Assembly: GCA_032622095.1 (NCBI GenBank) | Contig: CP136064.1 | Span: 140,945,954 to 141,009,953, forward strand | Direction of reading: 5' to 3' | Source: Siphonodentalium dalli | Taxonomy: Eukaryota; Mollusca; Scaphopoda; Gadilida; Siphonodentaliidae | DNA: 64,000 nt | Program-made: the position numbers and the translations under genes | The notes under the pieces: generated by a model | What the model saw: the letters and a program-made list of their open reading frames with translations, nothing else | Database searches by the model: none | What the model was told of the DNA's origin: nothing | Part shown: positions 28,701 to 36,639 of the stretch, piece after piece | Position numbering within the stretch: position 1 is the stretch's first letter | Layout of the letters: the number at the start of each line of letters is the position of its first letter

Positions 28701-30039
28701 ATAACTGGTATAACAGATTGAATAAATTTACACCCCGATTTATTTTTTCTTAAATTAATTAGCAAGGGCACAGGAAACACGGGTCACGGGTAGGACGATG
28801 GTGGATGGCCCGATGCGAAAGCATTTGAAAATCTGAACATGAAAATTTGACAATCCTAGCACCCCTGTCGGGGAGGGGTAGCGACCCCCATCGGTGAGAT
28901 CTGCAATGGTCAACCTGGTAGCTAAAGCATGCCCCCCTGTCGGGGGAATCGAATGGCACCTGCGTCGGGGATATCCTGGCGCCACCCCTGTTTGAAATCA
29001 TATAGATATTTTAAAGGAGAAGACCACATATGGAGCAGAAATCAGGGGGTAAATGAGCTCTCATAATCACAAAACTACACAAAAGACATCCAAAAAACCC
29101 AAATTGGAAGCAGTTGCATATAGTATATATATGGTATCGTTCTGTTGGCCTCTCTATATCATATAAATACTTTTTCTTTTAAAAAAGACCCTTATGACGT
29201 GCGATTTCCCTGCGCTCCTGTTGCGCAAATTCTAGTATAAAAAAGCATCTATTTCAGACAAAGTTCAAACAGTAAATATGTCCAGACAAGACATAGAAAC
29301 CGCTAATCTCATTAGTCATTACCAATCTAACAACACCAGTTGAACGTGATTACCTTTCAAAGCAATAACACCAGGTTACGGACAACCACAGGTACACACA
29401 CCATGGATAAATACACGGTCAAAAGCACAGAGGTTTTTTTGTACGGTAATATCTGGCATATACCCATGGTTTATATAAACGGGCTATGAGCATCTGACCG
29501 TAGGTTGCAAGCTTATTCATTTATTGACATTAAAGCGTGTGCACTTGATGGATTTCCAAAACAAGGCATCACCTACATGTTATAACCTACCGGTATAAGA
29601 ATATTCAATTGGTATCTTATTAAGTGTTCACTATTTAAACTATTGAAACCTGATTCAACGGAGGGTTCATTTGATATTTTTCTGCATAATTCAAACAATA
29701 GTCATGTAGATTTATCTGCATGTTACCCATTGCATAGATGATTAATATTGTACAACTACTCCCATTCCCCCTAGATTTGATATCCTAGCTCTGGAATTTC
29801 ATAATTTGGTCTAATCTGACTTGTTCTCGAGTAACAAATATCAGAATAAATACATCATATATTTGCAGGATGCTAGCGAAAGGCCAAGGACTGGCAGGCG
29901 ATCAAAATCCAGGAAGAGTAACAGGACATCTGCCCGAACATCTGGAAGGAGTAGGTCGACATCTGTACAAAGGGAGAAGAGCAATGTACCCCAGAATGAA
30001 TCAAAATCACAACAAAAGGAACACACTATGGACAAGTAG
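4600..30039 (+). CDS. CFAP97D1/CFAP97D2-like: CFAP97D1/CFAP97D2-like ciliary protein gene, last three coding exons
   Basis: Three exons on the + strand join in frame (exons 4600-4718, 19164-19347, 29869-30039). They encode about 157 residues of a CFAP97-domain protein. The first exon gives the basic helical block EERLATIERDNRILLEKMSY, then MRTRGRVDN. The second continues with SLNKEKRQNELLRVTKDNQ, a KPEYSS block and a W/YP-rich end. The third is a low-complexity Arg/Ser tail. This matches the hemingway/CFAP97 family. In mouse, CFAP97D1 is needed for sperm axoneme integrity, so a role in cilia or flagella is the natural inference. The N-terminal exon or exons were not found upstream of 4600 and probably lie outside the window. 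The introns (4719-19163 and 19348-29868) are full of transposons. I cannot separate D1 from D2 orthology by eye. Confidence 0.88.
4996..6650 (-). pseudogene. Decayed KDZ-transposase-like (HMGXB3-type, CxC cysteine cluster) gene
   Basis: Read on the - strand from about 6650 down, frames in the expected order carry a Cys-cluster block (CECDCKLFYNGQDDLLLNLD, about 5800-5905), then FGTFGDILTMDYNIL, then CNTCGPDVETAVMDAVM (about 5490-5540), and finally a 160-codon frame (4996-5478) ending near FFPIIRGCGKYD. This order resembles the CxC-domain proteins related to KDZ transposases and vertebrate HMGXB3. That is family knowledge from memory, not a search result. The copy is dead: there is an in-frame TAG just upstream of 5478, a frameshift in an A-run near 5545, a TAA after the Cys block, and a 79-bp tandem duplication. 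It lies antisense in the first CFAP97D intron. Further upstream (6300-6650) one stretch keeps protein-like character but I cannot align it. Confidence 0.55.
5564..5721. repeat. Tandem duplication of about 79 bp
   Basis: Both halves start GTCTATCTCCAGTAATCTTA (5564 and 5643) and run through TTGTAGTCCATAGTGAGAAT. The duplication lies inside the KDZ-like pseudogene and repeats codons of its TMDYNIL block, so it arose after the gene inserted. Confidence 0.85.
6700..8302. other. Intronic sequence, nothing assigned
   Basis: No coding motif or clear repeat is seen. Short open frames (6724-6915, 7197-7385, 8068-8298) have no family resemblance. Confidence 0.45.
8303..9740 (+). mobile_element. Helentron-like (pearl-like) family B element with degenerate tandem core
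   Basis: The left end is ACAAGACAGTCAAAGACTG. From about 8700 the body is a degenerate tandem array with a unit of roughly 150-190 bp, each unit carrying versions of 'CCATTTGAACAAATCTGAAT', 'CACCCAAGGACC', 'TATAAGCTAAATAG' and 'TTAAGAATTACTATGG'. A weak right end (GCAGGTAAGCTA) is at about 9740, where intact copies read GGTGAGCTA. No coding capacity is seen. A more complete relative is at 46400-47461. Confidence 0.7.
10051..11174. mobile_element. Non-autonomous hAT-like DNA transposon
   Basis: The terminal inverted repeats are CAGGGTTTCCGCCA at 10051 and TGGCGGAAACCCTG ending at 11174. Flanks repeat CATATAG on both sides (10044-10050 and 11175-11181), a 7-bp direct repeat where hAT elements usually make 8. 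The 1.1-kb interior has no transposase and contains a 50-nt poly-C tract. An open frame at 9975-10250 on the - strand is chance. Confidence 0.75.
10659..10708. repeat. Poly-C tract, 50 nt
   Basis: An uninterrupted run of C inside the hAT-like element. The length may be unreliable in the assembly. The - strand is a pure G run able to form G-quadruplexes. Confidence 0.9.
11250..11656 (+). mobile_element. Helentron-like family B fragment (right half)
   Basis: It starts with GATGTTATAATGGTGTTATT, an entry shared with copies at 22110 and 54345. It carries one core unit, then a GATGGACGGACGGACAGA microsatellite, and ends GGAGTGAGCTA followed by host AAAAG. Confidence 0.65.
12024..12554. mobile_element. 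hAT-like MITE with perfect 8-bp target duplication
   Basis: The termini are CAGGGAAGGATCCAG at 12024 and CTGGATCCATCCCTG ending at 12554, inverted with one mismatch. The target duplication is GGTATATG on both sides (12016-12023 and 12555-12562). An 8-bp duplication with CAGGG ends is the hAT signature. Inside, 12250-12440 carries a hairpin-rich segment related to the MITE at 15084-15323, which is either nested or shared sequence. Confidence 0.88.
13018..14512. mobile_element. TIR element (TAGTGTTGAAACG ends) carrying a tandem array
   Basis: The termini are TAGTGTTGAAACG at 13018 and its inverse CGTTTCAACACTA ending at 14512. Further similarity inward includes GTCGAC-rich stretches. No clean target duplication is visible. 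The interior holds an array of roughly 161-bp units (13480-14090) and two C/G hairpins (13423-13449 and near 14140). Host sequence on both sides is duplicated (see 14535-14700). Confidence 0.6.
13480..14090 (-). repeat. Tandem array, about four units of 161 bp
   Basis: Each unit contains GGATGATAACTTCAG, CAAATTTGGTATGTGAGTTT, CAGGTCAAGTTCGAATATGG and GAGTTATGGCCCTTTTT. Single relatives are at 34110-34215 and 35700-35950. The unit resembles the family A core read in the opposite direction. Confidence 0.85.
14535..14700. repeat. Direct duplication of 12885-13010
   Basis: Both copies contain GTATAAAGCGC.GTTACA, GCATTTATATTGCG, ACAACCACTGCCAATAT and TTCTATTGCC in the same order. They flank the TIR element at 13018-14512. 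AGAATAACAGAA.GG is itself repeated at 14512 and 14696, so the region has been duplicated more than once. Confidence 0.75.
15084..15323. mobile_element. MITE with TTAA target and internal hairpins
   Basis: It is bounded by TTAA on both sides (15084-15087, 15320-15323). Inverted ends CCCTTCCATGACAGGAGCT and AGCTCCCATCATGAAAAAG match imperfectly. Inside, TGCATTCTCTTATAT occurs in both orientations and forms hairpins. TTAA targets are typical of piggyBac-type elements, but no transposase is present. Related blocks occur at 12300-12440, 31250-31290 and 53760-53810. Confidence 0.7.
15330..17410. other. Intronic sequence, nothing assigned
   Basis: About 2 kb of mostly unique-looking DNA in the first CFAP97D intron. 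No exon, RNA or repeat unit is recognised. A 104-codon - strand frame at 16565-16879 starts at GTG and is not supported. Confidence 0.4.
17430..18600 (+). pseudogene. BEL/Pao LTR retrotransposon relic (gag zinc knuckle and protease)
   Basis: The + strand shows pieces of a BEL/Pao polyprotein in order: a gag-like stretch (about 17430-17595), a zinc-knuckle region with CIYCSGHHFPSDC (about 17755-17800), a retropepsin-like region with DNGSQRSFVSRALVSELNL (about 18130-18190; intact enzymes have an Asp-Thr/Ser-Gly active site), and the following conserved ILIGCNSYYW block (about 18440-18470). Stops (for example TGA near 17595) and frameshifts separate them. No reverse transcriptase, integrase or LTRs are found nearby, so this is an old fragment inside the first CFAP97D intron. 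The class is clear from the order of motifs, but it is not a functional element. Confidence 0.78.
18600..19000. repeat. Degenerate repeat with AACATGGC...CATCTTGGATT motifs
   Basis: Three loose copies of an AACATGGC.GCCA..CATCTTGGATTT block with CACCAAACTTCAT-type linkers are spaced 120-170 bp apart. There is no coding content. Confidence 0.45.
19164..19347 (+). CDS. CFAP97D1/CFAP97D2-like: CFAP97D-like gene, internal coding exon
   Basis: The acceptor is TTTTTGTTTTATAG|CTTGAAC (19163/19164) and the donor is AATCAG|GTAATT (19347/19348). The length of 184 nt takes the frame from phase 2 to phase 0. The product is SLNKEKRQNELLRVTKDNQ, then ILRRIILRKPEYSS, and a tryptophan-rich end with SSYPTDWWQNQ. 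This is the diagnostic second half of the CFAP97 domain. A family B Helentron-like element begins only 69 bp beyond the donor. Confidence 0.92.
19416..20630 (+). mobile_element. Helentron-like family B copy with complex interior
   Basis: The left end is ACAAGACAGTCAATGACTGT at 19416. The interior carries CTACAACTAATGTTGTATCA near 19896 and 20167, with a slightly altered third copy near 20223, and a duplicated block (TCTACACTC...CCCATTGCCTCAAA) at about 19970 and 20297. It then has one core unit (20400-20520) and a GACAGACGGATAGAAGGACG microsatellite ending near 20620. Confidence 0.6.
20702..21148. mobile_element. Composite MITE, 447 bp, 25-bp inverted ends
   Basis: The ends are CCAAGCCTGAATTTAATGTG at 20702 and the inverse, ending GAATTTAGTGTG-type sequence, at 21148, with one mismatch in about 25. 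Inside are two blocks related to the 192-bp hAT MITE at 44968 (GCAGAATGAGGTCCC and CACCCTCTGGGGACTCCATT). Flanks AAACAG and GAACAG are near-duplicates. A second copy with the same left flank lies at 49230-49680, so the MITE travelled inside a larger repeat. Confidence 0.7.
21331..21981 (+). mobile_element. Helentron-like family D element
   Basis: It starts ACAAGAGATGTGCACTCGCG, has about three units of roughly 165-180 bp (each with AAATCGGTTCATATTTGTT and GTCGCAAGAAGCTTGTACGG-like parts), then GACGGACAGACAGAG, and ends in a hairpin (TATACCCCCC...GGGGGTATA, about 21948-21981). Host A lies on each side. Confidence 0.75.
22110..22563 (+). mobile_element. Helentron-like family B fragment (right half)
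   Basis: The entry is GATGTTATAATGGTGTTAG. There are two core units, then GCGGATGGATGGATGGACGA, then the terminal hairpin GCTCCACCAGAGAC...GTCTCAGGTGAGCTA followed by host AAAAG. Confidence 0.75.
22610..23180 (+). repeat. Tandem array, about 3.3 units of 170-175 bp
   Basis: TGGATGTTCACTACTATGAG recurs near 22668 and 22841, with a variant near 23016. GGGTTCCATCGTTTTGTTCG and TTGGCTTTTTGGTC repeat at matching offsets. It starts right after the family B right end. The open frame at 22921-23250 is produced by the repeat. Confidence 0.88.
23620..23940 (-). pseudogene. LINE fragment: linker and start of reverse transcriptase
   Basis: The - strand frame at 23631-23876 ends in IIRLKNNKSPGLDNLYNE, the conserved entry to LINE reverse transcriptase (NKSPGxDxIYNE), preceded by a linker with WGPLITSEV. 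Just upstream another frame gives REYWKIVNKW, also typical of this linker. Catalytic motifs are missing downstream. The same NKSPG block is found in the larger LINE near 56.3 kb, so the two may be the same or related families. Confidence 0.72.
24858..24910 (+). mobile_element. Left-end fragment of Helentron-like family A
   Basis: TGAGAGGCCGATCACGATCG followed by GCAGATGTTTAACC matches the left end of the elements at 38184, 53617 and 31447 (inverse). The rest of the element is missing or too diverged. Confidence 0.6.
25486..25785 (+). other. Unidentified open frame inside a hAT-type element
   Basis: An ATG-initiated frame of 99 codons beginning MIIGTRRISFVYHETG. I do not recognise it. It is free of internal repeats and has mixed composition, so it could be a captured exon or leftover of an element gene, but it may be chance. 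Confidence 0.2.
25831..26240 (+). repeat. Satellite-like tandem array, units 142-146 bp
   Basis: TTGAGCCCCAGTCATT starts units at about 25831, 25973 and 26119, with a shortened fourth near 26210. Each unit carries AATACGTCGATAATACGTAT, TATAGCACGTGGTTTTAAA and GAAACACGTGGCTTC. It lies wholly inside the hAT-type element. Confidence 0.9.
26271..26293. repeat. Poly-C tract, 23 nt
   Basis: A pure C run just right of the satellite array inside the hAT-type element. Confidence 0.9.
27287..27303. repeat. Poly-C tract, 17 nt
   Basis: A pure C run in the second CFAP97D intron. Confidence 0.9.
27690..27945 (+). repeat. Dispersed repeat, copy 1 (others at 45400 and 54880)
   Basis: It shares TCTATACAGGTGAAGAATGT, a TTATCACATTG block, AAATAAACCAAATGA-type and AAACTATGCCA-type blocks, in order, with 45400-45680 and 54880-55400. 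Confidence 0.7.
28494..28514. repeat. Poly-G tract, 21 nt
   Basis: A pure G run. A second run of 15 G lies at 28632-28646. Both are potential G-quadruplex sites in the second CFAP97D intron. Confidence 0.9.
29000..29865. other. Intronic sequence upstream of the last CFAP97D exon
   Basis: No repeat or gene is recognised over most of this stretch. It ends in the acceptor ATATATTTGCAG. Confidence 0.45.
29869..30039 (+). CDS. CFAP97D1/CFAP97D2-like: CFAP97D-like gene, terminal coding exon
   Basis: The acceptor TATTTGCAG|GATGCT (29868/29869) is phase 0, matching the previous exon, and the frame ends at TAG 30037-30039. It encodes 56 residues, very rich in Arg/Ser (ERPRTGRRSKSRKSNRTSA and so on) and ending KEHTMDK. 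Basic, disordered tails of this kind are usual in the family. The link to the other exons rests on strand, phase and absence of any better candidate, so it is less certain than the CFAP97-domain exons. Confidence 0.72.
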   Translation, partial: DASERPRTGRRSKSRKSNRTSARTSGRSRSTSVQREKSNVPQNESKSQQKEHTMDK

Positions 30040-30118
30040 AATGTTAATGAATGAAGCACTTGTGGTATATAATCAAAGAACTCGAACACGGTCTATTGAC
30101 CATTTCTGGTTTTGTAAC

Positions 30119-30124
30119 ATTAAA
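30119..30124 (+). promoter_or_regulatory. Possible polyadenylation signal ATTAAA
   Basis: ATTAAA lies 80 bp after the CFAP97D stop codon, in a T-rich context, and is the nearest candidate signal. Confidence 0.4.
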
Positions 30125-30268
30125 ACTTGACAGAATCAATTTTGAAGATCCTTTTCCTATATTTACACACTCCAACATATTAGTTTTGAGACAAATACCC
30201 CATTTGTGAAATGCCTCTTAGAAATAGGCACTATGATTCCTGTTTTACTATTTATTTCACCTGATTTT

Positions 30269-31447
30269 TATGTTTACCCATACCATGTATGGTAAACATA
30301 GTGTCGTTGTCCGGATTGACCACTCGTCGTTCGTCCGTCCGTCCGTCCGTCTGTCCGTCCGTCCGTAGACACTTCACGTGTAATGCGATAACTCAAACAT
30401 TTTCTATCCAATCAGAAGCAAATTTTGTATATGGGTATATCAGCCCAAAATACAGATCGAGTTCGAATTTGGGTTTGATCCGAGTTTTTGTTACAGAGTT
30501 ATGGCCCTTTTTCGACTTAGAATTCACACATTCTGCCATAACTCAAACATTTTTTATCTGATTGGAACCAAATTTGGTATGTGAGTTTCACAGCCCAAAA
30601 TACAGATCTAGTTCGAATATGGGTTTGATCCGATTTATTTTAAAGGAGTTATGACCATTTAAAAAAAATAAATTATTTTTAACTTTTATAATAACAATAA
30701 AAAAAATGTCATTGACATTGTCATTTGTTTTCATTTAGATATTGATGATTATGATACAAGTTGATAAAAAGATTTCCAATGTGTCCCTTTAATTTTTTAA
30801 TTAATTCACCAATTGCATTTGGACTACTTAGCTATTGATAAAGCTATATTATTTTCTGATGTTTCTTATGCCAATGTGCAAATAATCTGATAAAGAAGGC
30901 TATGGTATCTAATTTAAAATAAGATTCAACAATAAACATCACATGATATTAACAGTAGACTTGGACATCTGTGCTGCAGAGTTATATCTTCAGATGGTCT
31001 GATATCATTATAATTGTTATTGGTTTAATAGAGGTCAGTGTTCAACATAAACAATTCCTGTGATTTTTTTGACAGCTGTGCTATATAATTGATATTAATG
31101 GGTCAGTGGTGAGGTTGCTTATCTGTATACTAGGACACATTATTATTGTAAACTTAAATTGGACTCTCTTAACCCAAGTATTCCATGTCCAGGTCACACC
31201 TACACATTTAACCCACGGACTTGCTGGCTGTGGTGGTTTAGCATTACAGATCCTGTACCAGTGCATTCTCTTATATAAATGCCAGTGACCCATAAATTCC
31301 AATAATTTGTGTTATGTACATTTGTCTATAATAGTACATAACAGTATACTCTATAATTCAACACCAAAACTCTCATTTATCCGATCATATTAAATTTTTA
31401 TCGCCAAGGGATGGGTTAACATCTGCCGATCGTGATCGGCCTCTCGT
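30269..31447 (-). mobile_element. Helentron-like family A element, complete copy
   Basis: Read on the - strand it starts ACGAGAGGCCGATCACGATC (31447) and ends GGTATGGGTAAACATA (30269), with host A (T on +) on both sides. Order on the - strand: left-end palindrome, a hairpin-rich segment with TGCATTCTCTTATAT-type blocks, about 600 bp of core, two tandem units with GAGTTATGGCCC-type motifs, a GACGGACGGACGAACGAC microsatellite, and a terminal hairpin. The core matches 53617-54260 in inverse orientation over about 650 bp. Confidence 0.85.
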
Positions 31448-32179
31448 TTATTATGAGAGCAAGTTTGGCCAAAGTTCCTGGATTCACATACCGTTATGAT
31501 CCCAACAAGTAATGTTCTTGGTATTCTGTTGAAGTTCCTTTTGTCTGTGTTAAAAACAAGTGACTATGCACACTGGGGTTCATCCCCCACTTGAGAATTG
31601 TCGCTTTTCAGATAAATGCTACGCTAATCGAGACGCTACGTTTCACTTCCGGTTTTCATAGTTTGTTTTGAACATTATTTGAAGAAAGTAAAAATAATGT
31701 AATGTTTTTGGAAGCTAACGACACCCTGTGTATACAGCCCCAGTCATTCCGAACTAATATATCACAAGGAGATAATAGATAATGCCTTGTTAATTGGCAT
31801 CTATATTAAAGCATCGTAATTTTTGTGTGCATTTATCACTAGAACAGTGTGAACAAAATTTAAGGAAATAAATAGAGTATGATAATACTGTAATTTGGTT
31901 ATGAAAATTTGTCTTTTCGGAGATGGATATATTTCCGACCTATGGACATGCATCAAATTTCAAAATGAGCCAATTATTGGACGAAAAAAAAACTCTGAAT
32001 TGCTACGTTTCTTTTCCGACAACATGCTACATATCGTGTCGTCTTTAATAAATTGGCTACGTTTATATTGAACCGGTAAATGTATTATTTAACATGTTTA
32101 TGGACTCTTTCTTGGTGTTTTCATGCTATAATTATCTTTCATTCTAACTGTTAGCAAATATCTCAATTAGGTCACATGT

Positions 32180-33140
32180 ATGCACAGGTATTTGGAACAA
32201 TAGACCCCACCACCCTAAAGACATATATATAAGACAAAGTAACTATCTATCTGATGACCCAAATTCCCACCACCCGTTGTTATCAAGTTGTGGCTAAAAT
32301 ATTTATGTTATGTTATTCAGACTAGATAATGCCGATTTTGTTCAAGAAGGGCTATGGTTTAGTTTGGCACATCATCCGACTCGATTGGTTGAATGTATCA
32401 AAAGTTACAGTCATCGGAACAGAAAAATTCTGGTCAGACATTTACTGGGCACACCGACTAAAGGAATTTTCTGAGGGGACAGCCATTTTTTGTCGGTGAC
32501 ATTCATCAATACTTGCATTTCAGGTAAATTTTGATTCATTCAACCCATAAAAGATGTTTCTTAGGGCTCTTATGGCACTATGCAGTTAAATAGCTCTTAA
32601 GAAAGTTTGAAGCGTAATTTGTCATACGGTCGCCAAAATGAAATACAAATTATGTCTCCAACTTTCGTGAAAGCTGTTTAACTGCATATCTCTGTCATGG
32701 GTGTAAGAGGAGATTCTTTTACGAGCTGAAATGAATTGAAATTTACCAAAAATTGATCCAATGTAAGTCTTCACGGATGTCACTGACAAAAACTGGCTAT
32801 CCTCTCTGGTCTGATCGTAAATGTTTTTGAGCCGGTGTGCTCAGTAAATGTCTGACCAGGAATTTTGGCCCAAATTCTTCCGTTCTGATGCTTTTAACTT
32901 TTGACACAATCATCTGATCGAGTCGGGTAATATGTCAAAATGAACTAGATTCCTTCTTGAACAAAGCGTGTTTAGCTTGAATACATTTTTTTTAAATACT
33001 ACACCTTGACAATGGCTTTTATGCCAGATGTTGAGAATTTGGGCCATCTGATAGATAGTTACCTTGTCTTATAAATATGTCTTTGTAGTAACGCTTTAAT
33101 AAAGGATGGGCCGAAAGTATTTGGCACAATAGACCCCACC
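32180..33140. repeat. Long imperfect inverted repeat, arms about 430-480 bp
   Basis: The left arm (about 32180-32612) and right arm (about 32658-33140) are inverse versions of each other. Shared blocks include CTGGTCAGACATTTACTG, TCCGACTCGATTGG/CGAGTCGGGTAAT, TTTGTTCAAGAAGG and TAACTATCTATC. They diverge at many positions, so it is older than the palindrome at 3.7 kb. The centre is near 32630. Confidence 0.85.
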
Positions 33141-33200
33141 ACCCGGTGGGGTCTATTGTGCAAAATACTTTTGGCCCATCCTTTATTAAAGCTTTACTAC
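33085..33200. repeat. Hairpin, 56-bp arms with 4-nt loop
   Basis: The arms 33085-33140 and 33145-33200 pair with only a few mismatches (AGACCCCACC|ACCC|GGTGGGGTCT at the centre). It sits at the right edge of the long inverted repeat. A single copy of the arm, CAATAGACCCCACCACC, is at about 32200 at the other edge. Confidence 0.92.
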
Positions 33201-34109
33201 TTTTATTTTCAAATAATAAAAATTGGTTGAATTTAACTTTTGTCCCCATAAAAAAAAATCTATTAACTCTTTCAACACAGCAGCCCGCTTTAGCGGGCAG
33301 AGCTTAAAGACATATTATGTACTTTTTCTGGTGCATGGAACTGATCAGTTAGTATCCAGGCACTATGTCAACTGGATGAATGTAGCATTCTAGTAACGTT
33401 GCCGAAAATCTTAAGCTAATCGACCGTACCACTCCATAGAAAACATTGCCTGAACTACGCTCAATTGTCAATATTTACTACTTGATTCGGGACGCATCTA
33501 TCGGCGAAAAACTAACGAAAATGATTTCGCCATCGAGAGTCACTGTATTTAATTAATATATAAGAATGACGATGTGTGTTGTCAATTTGGATATAATATT
33601 ACTAGTTTGAACAAGATTATTCTCCTTTTATATTTGATCACCCTACTGGAGTGTTTCACATCACTTTAATGTTTGGGAATAATACAATATTTACAGGGAT
33701 ATACAAATGATTGTATTGGTTGGCAACTTGGATATCCTTTGGGTGATATTCTGTATCAATACTAATTGAGTTGTGTGTATGCAGACCAACATGTACGGCC
33801 ATACAGAGATGTTCCTGGCCTAAATATAGATAGCACTTGTATGACCTCACAATTATTATTTTGGGGTTTACTAAAACACGTAGACGAAACACTGCCGGCA
33901 GGTGTGGTGTTTTGAGTCACAGACCAATTTTGTTTATTATTGGTTATCACAAGCACATACCGATAAGTTTATGAAATAAAGAAGATTATGTTGACCCACA
34001 ATGTTTTATTTGTGGTATCTGTCTATTATCTCCTATTTTCAACACAATGTTATGAAAATCACCGGACCGCAACGTCAATCATAATAATAGCTGCATGTTA
34101 TAAGCATGA

Positions 34110-34215
34110 CACAATAAGTGAGTTTATCAGCTCAGAACACAGGTCAAGTTCGAATATGGGTTTGGTCTGCTCATTTTTGCCAGGGTTATGGCCCTTTTTT
34201 TACTTAGAACCGGAT
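34110..34215 (-). repeat. Single unit of the 161-bp core repeat
   Basis: GTGAGTTTATCAGC, CAGGTCAAGTTCGAATATGG and GGTTATGGCCCTTTTTTTAC match the array at 13480-14090. Confidence 0.75.
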
Positions 34216-34259
34216 GTCCTTGCATGTGAAAAGTTTCTGGATGTCATGTTTAAATAACA

Positions 34260-35690
34260 TATTTTCTATAACTTACAACACAATATGTGGGAACAACTAA
34301 TAACCAGAGGAATTTAATAATGTTAAACTAAATATCATTTGTTTGCACAGTATCTAGAGATACTCTGTTCACATACAAAATTTAATTTTGTGCAGAGTAT
34401 TTGCAAAAAAGCACCACAATCAAGGTGATAAATGATTATTACATAGCATTCCATACACCTTTCTAAATTAGTGCTATCCATACATCATTGCTAAAACTGA
34501 ACAATCATATGTACCAATTATTTTTTTGAGGAATATTATCTGAAAGTTAAAAACTTACCATTTTGTTCAGATTTCTTCTGTTTCTGTCCAATTATCCCAA
34601 ATGAAACGTAGCATTTTCGAAATTGTGGCATCTATAAGAAAAGCGGAATTTCTCGAGTACACGATGAACCAACCCCCGAGATGCATGGTGGGTGAATTGT
34701 TGTGATTTGAGCAATTATTTGTCAAGGAAGAGATTTTGTGCCTATGTAAATTGATTAGCATGCTGGTCATCCTATAAACCACACTGGGCTGTAAACTTGC
34801 GCCACGGGTAGCGATAACAATAACAGTTCTCCATATTTTACAAATGTTACAATTGTTTAGTTAGAGTATAATCCTTATTATCGGCACAATTTAGACACCC
34901 CTTTAATACTGCCCTGTTAGATATCTAAAAAGATGGTCATCTGCTGGCAATAATTAACCCTCTCACAACTGTTTTCGCGATGAAATATTTTGATATCTGG
35001 GTATCTAGTCCTCAACAGAACTTCTCTTAGTTGTCTATCACATGACAGGAGGTTTTTCTTGTGTGGGAAGATAGAATCTCCTTTTTTCTCAAAAGGAAAA
35101 TGACCAAATATAATCAAGGCAACGAGAGTATAAATGCTCTTTATATTATAGTTGAACGCTCTTTATATTATATTGACTTTTAAAGGTTTAAATCTGGCCA
35201 AGTAAACATACAAAGTAGAGATGGGCGGTACTCGGTATTTATCATGCGGTATCGGTATCAGCGTAATACCAATTTACTGTACCGAATCAAAACTAGAAAT
35301 ATCGTATTTTTGGTAATGAAATTATTCATGTGTTGCCAACTTGTGTGTGTCCTTGTCACCACGGCTGAGACCAGTCATGAAAATTGCATGACTGGTTAAT
35401 TGTAAGCAACGAGAATCGGAGAATAATTATAACTCTGTGTAACAAGTCGGTACTACATGTATTAGTCTATTGCAACGTTGTTACATCAAGGGCACAGCTG
35501 GCCAGAGGCATCTTTGATCTTTATGACATATTAATGAGAGTGTAACTAACATCATGACGTTTGACTATAGCTGGAGTGTTATGTGTCAATTTCGGTGATC
35601 GTGCAAACTGGTAAATGCGTGGGCAACTCGATACAGGCAGCAAGTCTATAATCTGTTGGACTCGAAGCATGTGGAATCGAATCAAACTGG
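34260..35690. other. Intergenic sequence, nothing assigned
   Basis: No gene or clear repeat unit is recognised. TAGAGATGGGCGGTACTCGG at 35216 resembles the start of some hAT elements, but no matching right end is seen. Confidence 0.4.
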
Positions 35691-35947
35691 AGTTATCAGT
35701 CGGAAACCAAAATGTTATGAAATTGGTCAAATTCTAAGTTGAAAAAGGGCCGTAACTCATGTAAAAATAACTGGACGGAACCCATATTCGAACTTGGCCT
35801 GTATCTTTAGCTGGGAAATACACATACCAACTTTGGCTCAGATCAAATAATCCAAACTGGAGTTATCGATCGGAAAGCAAAAAATGTTAACAGACGGACG
35901 GACAGACTGATAACATAATACGACCTTTTTTCAAAAAGGGCGTATAA
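35690..35947 (+). mobile_element. Fragment of a Helentron-like element with terminal hairpin
   Basis: There are about one and a half core units (AACTGGAGTTATCGATCGGA, AAAAAGGGCCGTAACTCATG), then CAGACGGACGGACAGACTGA, then a hairpin CGACCTTTTTTCAAAAAGGGCG ahead of TATAAAA. Confidence 0.6.
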
Positions 35948-36390
35948 AAACAAAGACGGCAAAAACAAAATCCAGGAATAGTTGTTGTTTTTTTGGATGT
36001 TCTACAGACTCCAAATTTTTTTTTTGGATTTGTCCATTTGCTAATTAATATAAAAAATGTTCAGAAAAAGGTAGAATTGTTAGCAAATATGATACACAGA
36101 AATATTATGATCGATGGATATAAGAATTTATAACCTTAGAAGAAAAGTTCTACAGAGTGCAGTGACCAATTCACCTTTGTTTTTGAAAGTTTAAATTTTA
36201 TTGCAAAATGATGAGTGATAATTAAAACATTCCCGGCTTGTTGCATAACTTCCAAGTTTCAATTAATGAGACTTCTATCATTTCCACATGTGTTGTGTGA
36301 GATAAGAAATTCTCCTACCCTTACACATTTTAGCATTAGAGCCTGAACTATTTTAATAAGCCATCTTTATGTCTTGTGTCAACTAAAACA

Positions 36391-36528
36391 ATGGCGACCA
36401 ACAGTTACACTTCTCATTTCAAATCAACAAATACGGATGAATTCGTGGATAATACCGGTAATGGAAATGGAGATGTGCCTCCAACAGAGAACCTTCAACA
36501 TAAGCCCATTTTCAAATGCAGAGATTGA
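36391..36528 (+). CDS. Small ORF with good start context, possible first exon
   Basis: ATG at 36391 in the context AACAATGGC opens a 45-codon frame (MATNSYTSHFKSTNTDEF...), ending TGA at 36528. A possible donor, ACCG|GTAATG, lies inside it at about 36460. The composition (Thr/Asn-rich, no repeat) is unlike the surrounding repeats. No downstream exon could be joined in phase, so this may be chance. Confidence 0.2.
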   Translation: MATNSYTSHFKSTNTDEFVDNTGNGNGDVPPTENLQHKPIFKCRD

Positions 36529-36639
36529 TAAAATAATAACCTAGTGACGTCTTGTTCCTCAGTGAAACCTACCAATGAGATATAAGAATCGGCATCTCCA
36601 ATTCAGACTTAGTTTAAACTACCAGTTTAAACTGGGTTT

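Noticed and set aside
28629-28990. hAT element between CAGGGGGG and CACCCCTG
   Set aside because: The ends are G/C runs only, inner sequence does not match inverted, and flanks show no duplication.
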